Assembly: GCA_051278195.1 (NCBI GenBank) | Contig: JBNMQM010000016.1 | Location: 1 to 64,000 of the forward strand | Length of the DNA: 64,000 nt | Source: JAHRVQ01 sp051278195 | GTDB taxonomy: Bacteria > Pseudomonadota > Gammaproteobacteria > Pseudomonadales > Azotimanducaceae | Direction of reading: 5' to 3' | Shown here: positions 53,308-62,413 of the stretch, piece after piece | Layout of the letters: every line of letters begins with the position of its first letter | Position numbering within the stretch: position 1 is the stretch's first letter | Translations under genes and position numbers: made by a program | Notes under the pieces: model-generated | Database searches by the model: none | What the model was told of the DNA's origin: nothing | Seen by the model: only the letters and a program-made list of their open reading frames with translations

Positions 53308-54053
53308 GAGCCAAGCCCCGCCATGCTGCGCAAACGCATTTCGATGACGGATGGGTGCTCGCCTTCCGCAATCGCGACTAAGCCCTCAAGCGCCATAACT
53401 TGCTGTCGGTTTTGCAATTGCAGCAAGCTTTTTAGCTTGCCGGCAATGGGATAGAGCAACAGGTTTGCAAAGCCCACACCGTAGATGGTAGCCACGAACG
53501 CAGTCGCGACGCCAGCACCAATTTTTTCTGGCTCATCAAGGTTACCCATCACATGAATCAAACCCATAACTGCACCGATAATGCCGATCGTCGGCGCATA
53601 CCCGCCCATGTGGCCGTAAATATTTGCGGCATTACCAGCGCGGTTTCGAACCTGTTGGATATCCTCTTCTAATTGCAGCCGAATGCGATCCGGTTCAAAA
53701 CCATCCGCGAGTAGCATCAAGCCTTTTTTGAGTACGCGGTCAGGCTCTTTTCTCGCCAGATCTTCTAAACCGAGCAGTCCTTCACGACGCGCTGTTTTAC
53801 TCAAAGTAAGAATTTTTTTAACAAGAGGAAGCGGTGCACTTTTCGGTGGAAAAAAGATCCAGGACAGCATCTTCACTGCCTGCACTAAAGAGGTAAGAGA
53901 GGTTTGGAGCAGGGTCGCGCCTACGGTGCCGCCAACCACAATCAGGGCAGCAGCAGGATTTATGAGCGGCGCAATATTACCGCCATCAAGAATATTACCA
54001 GTGATAATCGCCGCGAAGGCAATCACAATACCTAACAGGCTGAGCAGATCCAT
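53304..54053 (-). CDS. motC: Flagellar motor protein MotC (MotA family)
   Basis: 249 residues, four membrane helices. MotA-type features: LLSLLGIVIAFAAIITGNIL, LINPAAALIVVGGTVGATLL, TPxxG-like YGHMGGYAPTIGIIGAVMGL (proton-channel prolines) and VGFANLLLYPIAGKLKSL, with charged cytoplasmic loop residues for FliG contact. Forms the stator with MotD. Only 20 bp separate it from cheA, where cheB is normally found in this gene order. Confidence 0.94.
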   Translation of the reverse strand: MDLLSLLGIVIAFAAIITGNILDGGNIAPLINPAAALIVVGGTVGATLLQTSLTSLVQAVKMLSWIFFPPKSAPLPLVKKILTLSKTARREGLLGLEDLARKEPDRVLKKGLMLLADGFEPDRIRLQLEEDIQQVRNRAGNAANIYGHMGGYAPTIGIIGAVMGLIHVMGNLDEPEKIGAGVATAFVATIYGVGFANLLLYPIAGKLKSLLQLQNRQQVMALEGLVAIAEGEHPSVIEMRLRSMAGLGS

Positions 54054-54073
54054 CTGTCACACCCCTTTGGACG

Positions 54074-56083
54074 TTATCCGTAACGCTTCAGCATACCCGG
54101 AACATCTAAGATCAAAGCGACGGTGCCATCGCCAGTAATCGTTGCTCCCGCCATGCCATCCGTCCCCTGCAACATTTTACCCAGAGGTTTGATCACCACT
54201 TCCTCCTGGCCAATAAGCTGATCTACGACAAAACCGACGCGCTGACTAGCAACACTCACAATGACAACATGCCGTTCATCTTTGCCGCCGACAACCCCCT
54301 TTGCTGGGACAAGCCAACGACTGAGATAGTAAAGCGGTACCGCCTTCTCACGCACGATGATGACCTCTTGGCCATCCACGACATTTGTTTCTTTAAGATT
54401 GAGGTGGAAAATTTCATTCACACTGACAAGCGGCAGCGCAAAGGTTTGGTCGGCCAACATCACCATCAAAGTTGGCATGATCGCGAGAGTCAAAGGTACC
54501 TTGATGATAATCCGACTGCCTTTGCCCATTTCTGATTCGATATCCACGGTACCGTTCAGCTGGGTGATTTTAGTTTTGACCACATCCATGCCAACCCCAC
54601 GGCCGGACACGTCGGATATCACTTCTTTGGTTGAAAAACCTGGGGCAAATATAAGATTAAATGCCTCACTATCGCTCAATCGATCTGCTGTATCAGGATC
54701 AATCACACCCTTCTTGATCGCAATTTGTTTTAGCGCATCTGGGTCCATTCCTTTTCCGTCGTCATCAATCATCAAGAGAATATGATCGCCTTCCTGTTGT
54801 GCCGACAAGGTAATAGTGCCGACCCTAGGTTTCCCTGCGGCCTCCCGATCAGCAGGCAGCTCTATGCCATGGTCAACAGAATTCCGAACGAGGTGGACCA
54901 GCGGGTCGGCTAACGCCTCAACTAGGTTCTTATCAAGGTCGGTTTCTTCTCCTACCATTTCAAGATTGATTTCTTTACTGAGGTTACGGGCAAGGTCTCG
55001 TACAACACGCGGGAAACGTCCGAACACTTTTTTGATTGGTTGCATCCTGGTTTTCATCACGGAGCTTTGTAAATCTGCGGTGACGACATCCAAGTTAGAA
55101 ACCGCCTTACTCCATTCCTCATCCTGCGAGTTAGTACCTAGTCGAACCAGCCGGTTACGAACCAATACCAGCTCTCCGACCATATTCATGATGTCGTCCA
55201 GGCGTTTGGTATCGACCCGAACGGTCGCTTCTCCGACAGAATCATTTTTAGCTGTCGCTTTCGATGCAGGGGCTTTCGCGGCTATAACTGCAGGTTGTGT
55301 TTGAGAAGCTGCGGGAGCGGCAGCTTTGTCTACAGGTGTCGACTCGGATGTCGGCGCAGGTGTCGACTTTGCTTTGCCTTGTTTTTCCAAATCGTTTAGC
55401 AGGGCTTCAAATTCTTCTTCAGTAATCTCATCAGAAGCTGCTGCAGGGGTTGAATCCATTTCATCACCTGGCGGCGCAGGTGCCTCTAATGATGATTTTA
55501 CCGGCGCAGGGGGCGTGCTTTTTTTATCCTGCAGAGCATCTAACAAATCCTCGAACTCTGCATCACTAATCATATCTTCATTACCTGAAGATACTGCAGC
55601 AGACGGTGCGGTTTCCTTAGCCTCTGGTTCTAGTTCTGGTTCTAGTTCTAGTTCTGGTTTTGGTTGGGACTGCGATTTAATCGCCTGCGGGGCAGCAGCT
55701 TCGCCACTCGCGATTCGCCCAAGATTATCAATAATATCCTGATCCGCAGGTGTGATCTCGTCACCGCTGCGAATTTGATCGAACATCAAATTCACCGAAT
55801 CAAGCGCGCGCAGAACGGTATCCATCAATTCAGCAGTGACACTACATTCGCCTTTACGCAACAAGTCAAAAACGTTTTCAGCAACGTGGCAAAGATCTAC
55901 CATCGAGTCGAACTGCAGAAAGCCTGCGCCACCCTTTACCGTGTGAAAGCCTCTAAAAATTGCATTCAACAGCTCTGAGTCTTCTGGAGCGCGTTCCAGG
56001 TCTACCAACTGTTCGGAAAGCTGCTCGAGTATTTCTCCGGCTTCTACCAAAAAGTCTTGTAGTATTTCTTCGTCGTCGCTCAT
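54074..56083 (-). CDS. cheA: Chemotaxis histidine kinase CheA
   Basis: 669 residues. P1 Hpt domain with phosphoacceptor His47 (FRGFHTVKGGAGF), a long acidic/Pro-rich linker (about 140-285), P3 dimerisation, P4 ATPase (VRNSVDHGIELPADREAAGK, DDDGKGMDP, GRGVGMDVVKTKI) and P5 CheW-like domain. No normal P2 CheY-binding fold is evident. Instead the linker has two short motifs, DAEFEDLLDALQ and EEEFEALLNDLEKQG, plus an EPELEPE repeat from a short tandem repeat at 55620-55665. It phosphorylates CheY. Preceded by cheZ and followed by motC. Confidence 0.95.
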   Translation of the reverse strand: MSDDEEILQDFLVEAGEILEQLSEQLVDLERAPEDSELLNAIFRGFHTVKGGAGFLQFDSMVDLCHVAENVFDLLRKGECSVTAELMDTVLRALDSVNLMFDQIRSGDEITPADQDIIDNLGRIASGEAAAPQAIKSQSQPKPELELEPELEPEAKETAPSAAVSSGNEDMISDAEFEDLLDALQDKKSTPPAPVKSSLEAPAPPGDEMDSTPAAASDEITEEEFEALLNDLEKQGKAKSTPAPTSESTPVDKAAAPAASQTQPAVIAAKAPASKATAKNDSVGEATVRVDTKRLDDIMNMVGELVLVRNRLVRLGTNSQDEEWSKAVSNLDVVTADLQSSVMKTRMQPIKKVFGRFPRVVRDLARNLSKEINLEMVGEETDLDKNLVEALADPLVHLVRNSVDHGIELPADREAAGKPRVGTITLSAQQEGDHILLMIDDDGKGMDPDALKQIAIKKGVIDPDTADRLSDSEAFNLIFAPGFSTKEVISDVSGRGVGMDVVKTKITQLNGTVDIESEMGKGSRIIIKVPLTLAIMPTLMVMLADQTFALPLVSVNEIFHLNLKETNVVDGQEVIIVREKAVPLYYLSRWLVPAKGVVGGKDERHVVIVSVASQRVGFVVDQLIGQEEVVIKPLGKMLQGTDGMAGATITGDGTVALILDVPGMLKRYG

Positions 56084-56107
56084 GATTCTTCCTTGCCTGT
56101 TGCCGCT

Positions 56108-56869
56108 CTAGAATCCCAGGTTTGACAGCAGGTCATCTACTTCATCCTGACTTTTAAGGGTCGCCGCGCTATCCGGTAAAGGCCCCTCCGCGAGAATATC
56201 CTTCTGAATTTCAGACATCGCAGACTTTTCTTTTGCGATTTCGCCAGCGTTCTGCATGCTCGCAGCCATAGCCAACAAGTTGACCAGATCGCCTTCGGTC
56301 GAATTCAGCATGTTGACGATCTTCTGTAATACCTGGCCGCTTAAATCCTGATAGCCCTGAGTCACAACAATGTCTGTCAGATTGCCGTGCAACTGGTTAC
56401 TCTTCTCTTCAGAAAATGCCAAAAAGTTATCCATCTTTTTGTATAGTTCACGAAATTCATTTGCACTCAATTCGCGGTTCGCGAGTTTGCGCCAGTCTTC
56501 TCGCAGAGCCTTTGATGCAGTACCCAACTCTGCGGCAATGGGTGTCGATTCTTCCGCTAAATCCATGGTTTTGTTTGCGGCATCTTGAGTCAGGTTTATC
56601 ACATACCCCACTCGCGCCTGTATATCTCTGTTAGACCCGCTCTGCTCGCCGTTAGCGAACTCGAGCTTGTCGATAGCATCGTGAAGACCACGAGTGATTT
56701 TGCCTATCTGCCGATAAAGACTATCGTTTCTGGCATCGTTGATATCCAACAGCTCTTGAACTGCCGTATCGACATCACCCTGTTCCAGATTGGCTAGCAA
56801 CAACTGCGCTTTTTCTTTCAACAAGCTATCAAACGGTTGGGAATCTAGTTCCATGTTCTTCTCATTCAT
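56108..56869 (-). CDS. cheZ: CheY-P phosphatase CheZ
   Basis: 253 residues from the ATG at 56869; a TTG at 56905, 4 bp after cheY, is possible. A long four-helix bundle (KITRGLHDAIDKLEF, DLAEESTPIAAELGTASKAL). The catalytic segment TQGYQDLSGQV carries Asp175 and Gln179. The C-terminal CheY-binding peptide is DEVDDLLSNLGF. It dephosphorylates CheY-P. Lies in cheY-cheZ-cheA order. Confidence 0.93.
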   Translation of the reverse strand: MNEKNMELDSQPFDSLLKEKAQLLLANLEQGDVDTAVQELLDINDARNDSLYRQIGKITRGLHDAIDKLEFANGEQSGSNRDIQARVGYVINLTQDAANKTMDLAEESTPIAAELGTASKALREDWRKLANRELSANEFRELYKKMDNFLAFSEEKSNQLHGNLTDIVVTQGYQDLSGQVLQKIVNMLNSTEGDLVNLLAMAASMQNAGEIAKEKSAMSEIQKDILAEGPLPDSAATLKSQDEVDDLLSNLGF

Positions 56870-56909
56870 TTTTCTGGCGGGTTGCACAACAAAAATCCGT
56901 TTCAACCGG

Positions 56910-57287
56910 TTATCCGGCTTCGAGTCGCTCGAATATCTTTTCTATTTTTTCTTTTAGAGCAGCTGCGGTGAAAGGTTTAACGACATAACCGTTTACGCCG
57001 GCGGTAGCCGCTTCAACGATCTGATCTCGCTTCGCTTCAGCGGTAACCATCAATACTGGCAAGCTAGACAACTTCGCATCCGCTCTTACAGCTTTCAGAA
57101 GTTCAATGCCTGTCATGCCGGGCATATTCCAGTCAGTCACTAAAAAATCGAAGTCACCACCCTGCAGAAGTGGCAAAGCCGTTTTGCCATCGTCAGCTTC
57201 CGAGGTATTGGTAAATCCCAAGTCTCTAAGTAGATTCTTGATAATCCTGCGCATCGTAGAAAAATCGTCCACAATCAAGATTTTCAT
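56910..57287 (-). CDS. cheY: Chemotaxis response regulator CheY
   Basis: 125 residues from the ATG at 57287 (MKILIVDDFSTMRRIIKNLL); an upstream start at 57299 adds four residues. Acidic pair in VDDF, phospho-Asp52 (VTDWNMPGM), Thr in VTAEAKRD and Lys in VVKPFTAAAL. Single receiver domain that binds FliM to reverse the motor. About 107 bp separate it from fliA; no clear sigma-28 box is visible there. Confidence 0.96.
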   Translation of the reverse strand: MKILIVDDFSTMRRIIKNLLRDLGFTNTSEADDGKTALPLLQGGDFDFLVTDWNMPGMTGIELLKAVRADAKLSSLPVLMVTAEAKRDQIVEAATAGVNGYVVKPFTAAALKEKIEKIFERLEAG

Positions 57288-57394
57288 ATGCTTGTCCAAG
57301 GAAGCCTCCGTCCTTTAAACCCGTTGATCTTGCAATGCATCTTTCAATGCTACTGATACAAGTTTAGTTGTAGTTTTGAACTCGGTCAGTTTTT

Positions 57395-58120
57395 TTACCT
57401 AATCCATTCTTCGAGCTTCGAACGCAATCGCAATGCCGCTTGACTATGGATCTGGCTAACTCGGGATTCACTGACGCCGAGTACCTCTCCTACTTCTCTT
57501 AAATTCAATTCATCGTCGTAGTACAAAGACAACACCAACTGCTCTCGCTCAGGCAACGTCGCAATCGCTTCTGCAAGACATCGTTGAAAGTCTCTTTTTT
57601 GAATCTGGTCCATAGGATTTGGGCTATTCGATGCAATGCCAGACTCTCCAGTGCCAGGGATTTCTTCGAAACTGAACAACTTGCTACCCTGGGAGTCCTT
57701 TAGAATGTCGAAATAGTCCGACAAGGTGACACCCATAGCTTCAGCAACTTCTCGATCTGAAGCATCGCGACCGAGTTTGTTTTCCAACAATTTCATTGTG
57801 TTACCGACCTCACGCACGTTTCGATGCACGGAGCGAGGCACCCAGTCGCCTTTCCGAATTTCGTCGAGCATGGCCCCGCGAATACGAATACCGGCATAGG
57901 TCTCAAACGAGGCGCCTTTGCCAGGGTCGTATTTGCTAGCCGCTTCTAGCAATCCAATCATGCCGGACTGAATCAGATCATCGGGTTGAACGCTGGACGG
58001 CATACGCGCCACCATATGATGCGCAATGCGTTTTACCAGTTGCGCATATTCTCGTACCAACGCGTCCGGCGTCTGTTCCTGAAGTTCTGAATAGACACCT
58101 ATGCCACTTGCTGCCGTCAC
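57395..58120 (-). CDS. fliA: Flagellar sigma factor FliA (sigma-28)
   Basis: 241 residues, GTG start at 58120. Region 2 (LVKRIAHHMVARMPSSVQPD, DLIQSGMIGLLEAASKYDPG, FETYAGIRIRGAMLDEIRKG) and region 4 (LPEREQLVLSLYYDDELNLR, EVGEVLGVSESRVSQIHSQA) are complete. It directs late flagellar and chemotaxis genes, including the fliK-like operon promoter at 48502. Downstream of flhF-fleN, as in Pseudomonas. Confidence 0.97.
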   Translation of the reverse strand: MTAASGIGVYSELQEQTPDALVREYAQLVKRIAHHMVARMPSSVQPDDLIQSGMIGLLEAASKYDPGKGASFETYAGIRIRGAMLDEIRKGDWVPRSVHRNVREVGNTMKLLENKLGRDASDREVAEAMGVTLSDYFDILKDSQGSKLFSFEEIPGTGESGIASNSPNPMDQIQKRDFQRCLAEAIATLPEREQLVLSLYYDDELNLREVGEVLGVSESRVSQIHSQAALRLRSKLEEWIR

Positions 58121-58193
58121 AAAATCCCTCTCAACCTTTCACAATTCCTTGTCTGGCAACAACCAACGATAACGACAGTTGATAGCAAGAGTT

Positions 58194-59012
58194 TTATCTC
58201 ACACCTTGAGCGACGAGTTGTTCAACAAAAAACTCAAGATGCCCCCTAGGGCTATAGGCCACTGGCCAATTATCTGCTCGCCGTGCAAGATCCCGGTAGG
58301 CAATTGACGCCTTACAGGATGGATAAGCCTCGTAGACCGCACGCTGTTTTTGCACCGCTTTACGAACATTTTCGTCAAAGGGAATGGTGCCGACATGTTC
58401 AATCGTGACGTCTAGAAATCGATCCGTAACCCCAACGAGTTTTTTATACAGTAAGCTGCCTTGCTGCTTAGTCTTGACCATATTGGCCACGAACCGAAAT
58501 CGATCGATGCCGTGTTTTATATTGAGTAACTTGAGCAATGCATAGGCGTCTGTAATCGAGGTGGGTTCATCGCAAACCACCAGCACCACTTCTTGAGCAG
58601 CCATGACAAAACTCGTCACGGTCTCAGAAATGCCCGCCGCTGTATCCACAATCAACACATCCATCTGATCACTAATCTCACTGAATGCTTGGATTAGCCC
58701 TGCATGTTCAGCCGGGCCAAGGGCCGCCATAGACTGAATACCAGACGCAGCTGGCACAACGTTAATGCCCATCGGCCCTCGCACCAGGACATCACGGATA
58801 TCCCGCTCACCTGAAATTACCTGCTCCAACGTGCACTTGGATTTCAGTCCAAGCAGCACATCAATGTTCGCAAGGCCCAGATCTGCATCGAGTAACGTCA
58901 CACGCCGGCCGAGTTCTGCCATCGCGAGACTTAGATTTAAAGATACATTGGATTTACCGACACCGCCTTTGCCGCCCGTGACTGCAATAACCTGTACGGG
59001 ATGACTACTCAT
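58194..59012 (-). CDS. fleN: Flagellar number regulator FlhG/FleN (MinD-like ATPase)
   Basis: 272 residues. Deviant Walker A TGGKGGVGKSNVSLNLS, Walker A' LLDADLGLANIDVLLGL, VIVDTAAGISETV, VVCDEPTSITDAYALLKLL. It counteracts FlhF and the flagellar master regulator FleQ to hold flagellar number low, usually one polar flagellum. Overlaps the flhF stop by 4 bp. Confidence 0.95.
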   Translation of the reverse strand: MSSHPVQVIAVTGGKGGVGKSNVSLNLSLAMAELGRRVTLLDADLGLANIDVLLGLKSKCTLEQVISGERDIRDVLVRGPMGINVVPAASGIQSMAALGPAEHAGLIQAFSEISDQMDVLIVDTAAGISETVTSFVMAAQEVVLVVCDEPTSITDAYALLKLLNIKHGIDRFRFVANMVKTKQQGSLLYKKLVGVTDRFLDVTIEHVGTIPFDENVRKAVQKQRAVYEAYPSCKASIAYRDLARRADNWPVAYSPRGHLEFFVEQLVAQGVR

Positions 59013-60175
59013 AAATCCATCACCTTTTCCTGTGGATAGGAGTTCTGTTTATAAAACGTTTCTCTATTAGTTAAGTCGGTGAACTCCGCTTTGGCAAATT
59101 GTCCGTCCAATTTAGTCAACGCGTTTTGCACTAGCTGCTCGCCGCGTCCCAGGGAAATGTCCTCCGGTATGTGTGGACCATCGCAGGTGTAGGCAAGCGG
59201 CATAGCGGTTTGAACCAAAAAACTTAATGCGGCCCCCAGCGAACTGGTCTCATCAAGGCGTGTAATCAGGCAACTAGAGCCCTTTCTGGCGGCGAAACAA
59301 TTGTGCGCTAACTGCATGGAACTGAACTGCAGATTGGCAGGCATCACCAGAAACCTCTGAATTTGATAATGACTACTACTAAGTCGGAACAATTCGGTGT
59401 AAAGCTGCTCGTCCTGCATACCTAAACCCGGCATATCAATAGCCACGAAGCGCCTTTTATGGACATTGGCAATCGCCTGATTTAGATCTAGTCCGGGGCC
59501 AACGTGCAAAACGTCGACACCCATCAGTTCACCTAGTCGGGTCAGCTGCTCGCGCGCGCCCATTCGAAACCGATCACAATTGATGATCGCGCAGCTGTCT
59601 TCACCGTGTTGCATGATATGACGCGTGATCAGCTTCACCAGACTCGTGGTCTTGCCGCTACCCGCGGGACCCACAAACGCGTGAATACCCTCGGTCACGT
59701 TAGGGCCGGGTTGGATCATCAATGCCAGATTGTCGACGACCTCATCAATTCTTTTGAAGCCGCGTAGTCTGGCGCCAATTGCTGGCGTCAACTCCAATGC
59801 CTCAATCAAGTTTTTAACAGTCAGCTCGCTCCGCATCGATTGCCGCTTTTGCCGGACAGGTTCTCGGCCATCATCATCTAGAACACTCATATCATCCGGG
59901 GCATCTGCTTTAGCTGCAATCGACGACAGCATTTTGAGCTTCGCGTCACGATATTCAGTGATGAGTCCAGTCGAATGCTCCCCTGGATCGGCAGCTTGTG
60001 AGGCGAACAATGCGACATTCTCAATTTCCTCAACAGAATCTTCTGCCTCGACGAAGAACTCGACTTTGCCGTTTCGCTTAACGGTTTTCAGAATCAGCGC
60101 ATCATTGCCGATTTCTTCCCGGATCCGCTTGAGTCCTTCACTGGTCGTATTAGCAATTATTTTCTGTACGGACAT
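59009..60175 (-). CDS. flhF: Flagellar biosynthesis GTPase FlhF
   Basis: 388 residues from the ATG at 60175 (MSVQKIIANTTSEGLKRIRE); a start at 60193 would overlap the flhA stop. Variable B domain, then the SRP-type NG GTPase: GPAGSGKTTSLVKLITRHIM (G1), DSCAIINCDRFRMGAREQLT, AIDMPGLG (G3), LITRLDETSSLGAALSFLVQ (G4). It fixes flagellar placement at the pole with FlhG. Shorter B domain than in Pseudomonas (about 430 residues). Confidence 0.93.
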   Translation of the reverse strand: MSVQKIIANTTSEGLKRIREEIGNDALILKTVKRNGKVEFFVEAEDSVEEIENVALFASQAADPGEHSTGLITEYRDAKLKMLSSIAAKADAPDDMSVLDDDGREPVRQKRQSMRSELTVKNLIEALELTPAIGARLRGFKRIDEVVDNLALMIQPGPNVTEGIHAFVGPAGSGKTTSLVKLITRHIMQHGEDSCAIINCDRFRMGAREQLTRLGELMGVDVLHVGPGLDLNQAIANVHKRRFVAIDMPGLGMQDEQLYTELFRLSSSHYQIQRFLVMPANLQFSSMQLAHNCFAARKGSSCLITRLDETSSLGAALSFLVQTAMPLAYTCDGPHIPEDISLGRGEQLVQNALTKLDGQFAKAEFTDLTNRETFYKQNSYPQEKVMDL

Positions 60176-60189
60176 AACCTGTTTCCTGT

Positions 60190-62325
60190 TCAAACATCAC
60201 CGATAGACGCGATGATGGTGATTTGTTTATCTTCGGGTACTTCCTGATAAGACAGCACTGATAGTGTTGGCAACGCCCCACGACTGAAGCGGTACATCGC
60301 AGATCGAATTTGTGGGGACACCAACAAAATGCTGGGTGCGCCGTTGGTTTCCTGTTTCTGCACAACCTCAGCCAATGAGCTGTGCAACTTTTCGGCCATT
60401 CCAGGTTCAAGCACCAGCTCGTCGGAATCCGCGCCATTAATCTGTTTAGCCTGTTGCGAAGCCTTGTGGACAATTTGTTCTAAAGCCGGGTCAAGAGAGA
60501 TAACGGGCACTTCCATCGCGCCATCCACCAACTGATGAATAATCACCCTCGACAGTGCCAAGCGGGCGCTTGCCAGTAGCGATTCTGGATCTTTGGCTTT
60601 ACTCGCGACCAAGGCTTCTGAGATGGTGCGAAGGTCTCGTACAGGAATATTTTCACGCAGTAACCTCTGCAAAACTGCCAGCAAACTACCTACATTGACG
60701 ACGGTCGGTACTAGTTCTTCAACCAGCTTGGGACAACTCGTTGCGAGCAGGTTCAGCATCTGTTGTACCTCTTCATGACCAATCAGCTGGGCGGCTTTAG
60801 TACCCATGATTTGGTTCAAATGAGTGGCAACCACGGTCCCTGGATCGACAACCGTATAGCCCAACGTCTGGGCATGATCTTTTTGGGAAGGTTCGATCCA
60901 AACCGCTTCAAGTCCAAAAGCAGGGTCACGCGTATCAATGCCATCGAGCGGACCAAATACCTGGCCGGGATTAATAGCAAGATCACGGTCCTGATGCACT
61001 TGCCCTTCTCCAGCAGTAACGCCAAGCAAAGTTATGCGGTAGGCGTTGGGCAGCAACTCGAGGTTGTCACGGATATGGACCGACGGCATGAGAAACCCCA
61101 ATTCCTGAGATAGCTTCTTGCGAACACCCTTAATGCGCCCCAACAGTTCGCCGCCTTGGGATTTATCCACCAGGGGAATAAGGCGATAACCGACTTCCAA
61201 GCCAACCATATCCACTGGGGCGACATCACTCCAACCCAGTTCTTTAGGTTCGGCGTCTGCCGCCTCTTCCATGATGGCTTGCTGCTCAAGGGCTGCTTCT
61301 CGCTCCGGCGCCTGATCGCGCAGATGATTAATGATGTAGGCTGCGGTGCCAGAGATTAGCGCCAAGGTTAGGAAGACAAAGTGCGGCATGCCAGGAATAA
61401 TACCCATGATAAACAGCAAGAGAGCCGTGACAGCCAAGGCTTTGGGGTCATCGAACATCTGCCGAATCACCTGAGTGCCGACATCCTGAAGGGAATTCGC
61501 TCGCGTCACCATGAGAGCCGCCGCAGTCGATAGTAATAACGATGGTATTTGCGCCACTAAACCGTCACCAATGGTCAGCAGCGTGTAGATCTCTACCGCC
61601 TTAGAAAAGGAGAGGTCATGTTGGGCCATGCCAATAGCAAGGCCACCGACGATGTTGACGATTAAAATCAGAATGCCCGCGACGGCATCACCACGAACAA
61701 ATTTGCTGGCACCGTCCATCGCGCCGTAAAAGTCCGCCTCTGCCGATACGTCTTTGCGCCGCTGTTGTGCTTCTTCCTGATCAATCATGCCGGCATTCAA
61801 GTCAGCATCGATGGCCATTTGTTTACCGGGCATCGCGTCCAAAGTAAAACGCGCGCTCACTTCTGAAATTCGCCCAGCGCCTTTTGTGACCACCACAAAG
61901 TTGATAATGACTAGAATAAAGAACACCACTAGGCCCACAACGTAGTTGCCGCCAACGACGACCTCACCAAACGACTCAATGACTTTTCCAGCCGATGCAC
62001 CGCCATTGTGACCATCCAACAACACAACCCGTGTCGATGCGACGTTGAGCGACAATCTCAGTAAAGTTGCTACCAACAGAATCGTTGGAAACAAAGCGAA
62101 GTCAAGCGGTCGCTGGGCATAGACGCCAACCAGAAGAACAACCATGGCCATGGCTATATTGAAGGTAAATAGCAGGTCGAGCAGAATCGTCGGGACCGGC
62201 AACGTCATCATTGCCAATATCACGAGCAGCAAGAGCGGCACGCCTAAGCCGGAATGACGCATTCCCTTGGCGGTATCAATCGCCCCAGCTTTACTGAAGC
62301 CAAGGGCATTTGGACTAATCAACAT
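60190..62325 (-). CDS. flhA: Flagellar export apparatus protein FlhA
   Basis: 711 residues. Eight membrane helices in the N-terminal half with the FHIPEP loop region (VVVTKGAGRISEVSARFTLD, AMPGKQMAIDADLNAGMIDQ). A large cytoplasmic C-terminal domain binds export substrates (VEVGYRLIPLVDKSQGGELL-like segment, VPVISLDPALEQIVH). Core of the type III export gate. A sigma-54 promoter lies just upstream; flhF follows in the same operon. Confidence 0.97.
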   Translation of the reverse strand: MLISPNALGFSKAGAIDTAKGMRHSGLGVPLLLLVILAMMTLPVPTILLDLLFTFNIAMAMVVLLVGVYAQRPLDFALFPTILLVATLLRLSLNVASTRVVLLDGHNGGASAGKVIESFGEVVVGGNYVVGLVVFFILVIINFVVVTKGAGRISEVSARFTLDAMPGKQMAIDADLNAGMIDQEEAQQRRKDVSAEADFYGAMDGASKFVRGDAVAGILILIVNIVGGLAIGMAQHDLSFSKAVEIYTLLTIGDGLVAQIPSLLLSTAAALMVTRANSLQDVGTQVIRQMFDDPKALAVTALLLFIMGIIPGMPHFVFLTLALISGTAAYIINHLRDQAPEREAALEQQAIMEEAADAEPKELGWSDVAPVDMVGLEVGYRLIPLVDKSQGGELLGRIKGVRKKLSQELGFLMPSVHIRDNLELLPNAYRITLLGVTAGEGQVHQDRDLAINPGQVFGPLDGIDTRDPAFGLEAVWIEPSQKDHAQTLGYTVVDPGTVVATHLNQIMGTKAAQLIGHEEVQQMLNLLATSCPKLVEELVPTVVNVGSLLAVLQRLLRENIPVRDLRTISEALVASKAKDPESLLASARLALSRVIIHQLVDGAMEVPVISLDPALEQIVHKASQQAKQINGADSDELVLEPGMAEKLHSSLAEVVQKQETNGAPSILLVSPQIRSAMYRFSRGALPTLSVLSYQEVPEDKQITIIASIGDV

Positions 62326-62394
62326 CTAGACGCAAAACTCCGTTGCATGTTCAACATCAAATAAATGACGCTTTCCGTTTATAAGGGAGTGATG

Positions 62395-62410
62395 TGCAAG
62401 AAAGCGGCCA
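62395..62410 (-). promoter_or_regulatory. Sigma-54 (-24/-12) promoter of flhA
   Basis: On the minus strand TGGCCGCTTTCTTGCA: GG and GC are separated by exactly 10 bp and the blocks fit TGGCAC-N5-TTGCA. It lies 70 bp before the flhA ATG, immediately after the flhB stop codon (62414-62416). Sigma-54/FleQ control of flhA is known in Pseudomonas and Vibrio. Confidence 0.8.
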
Positions 62411-62413
62411 ACT

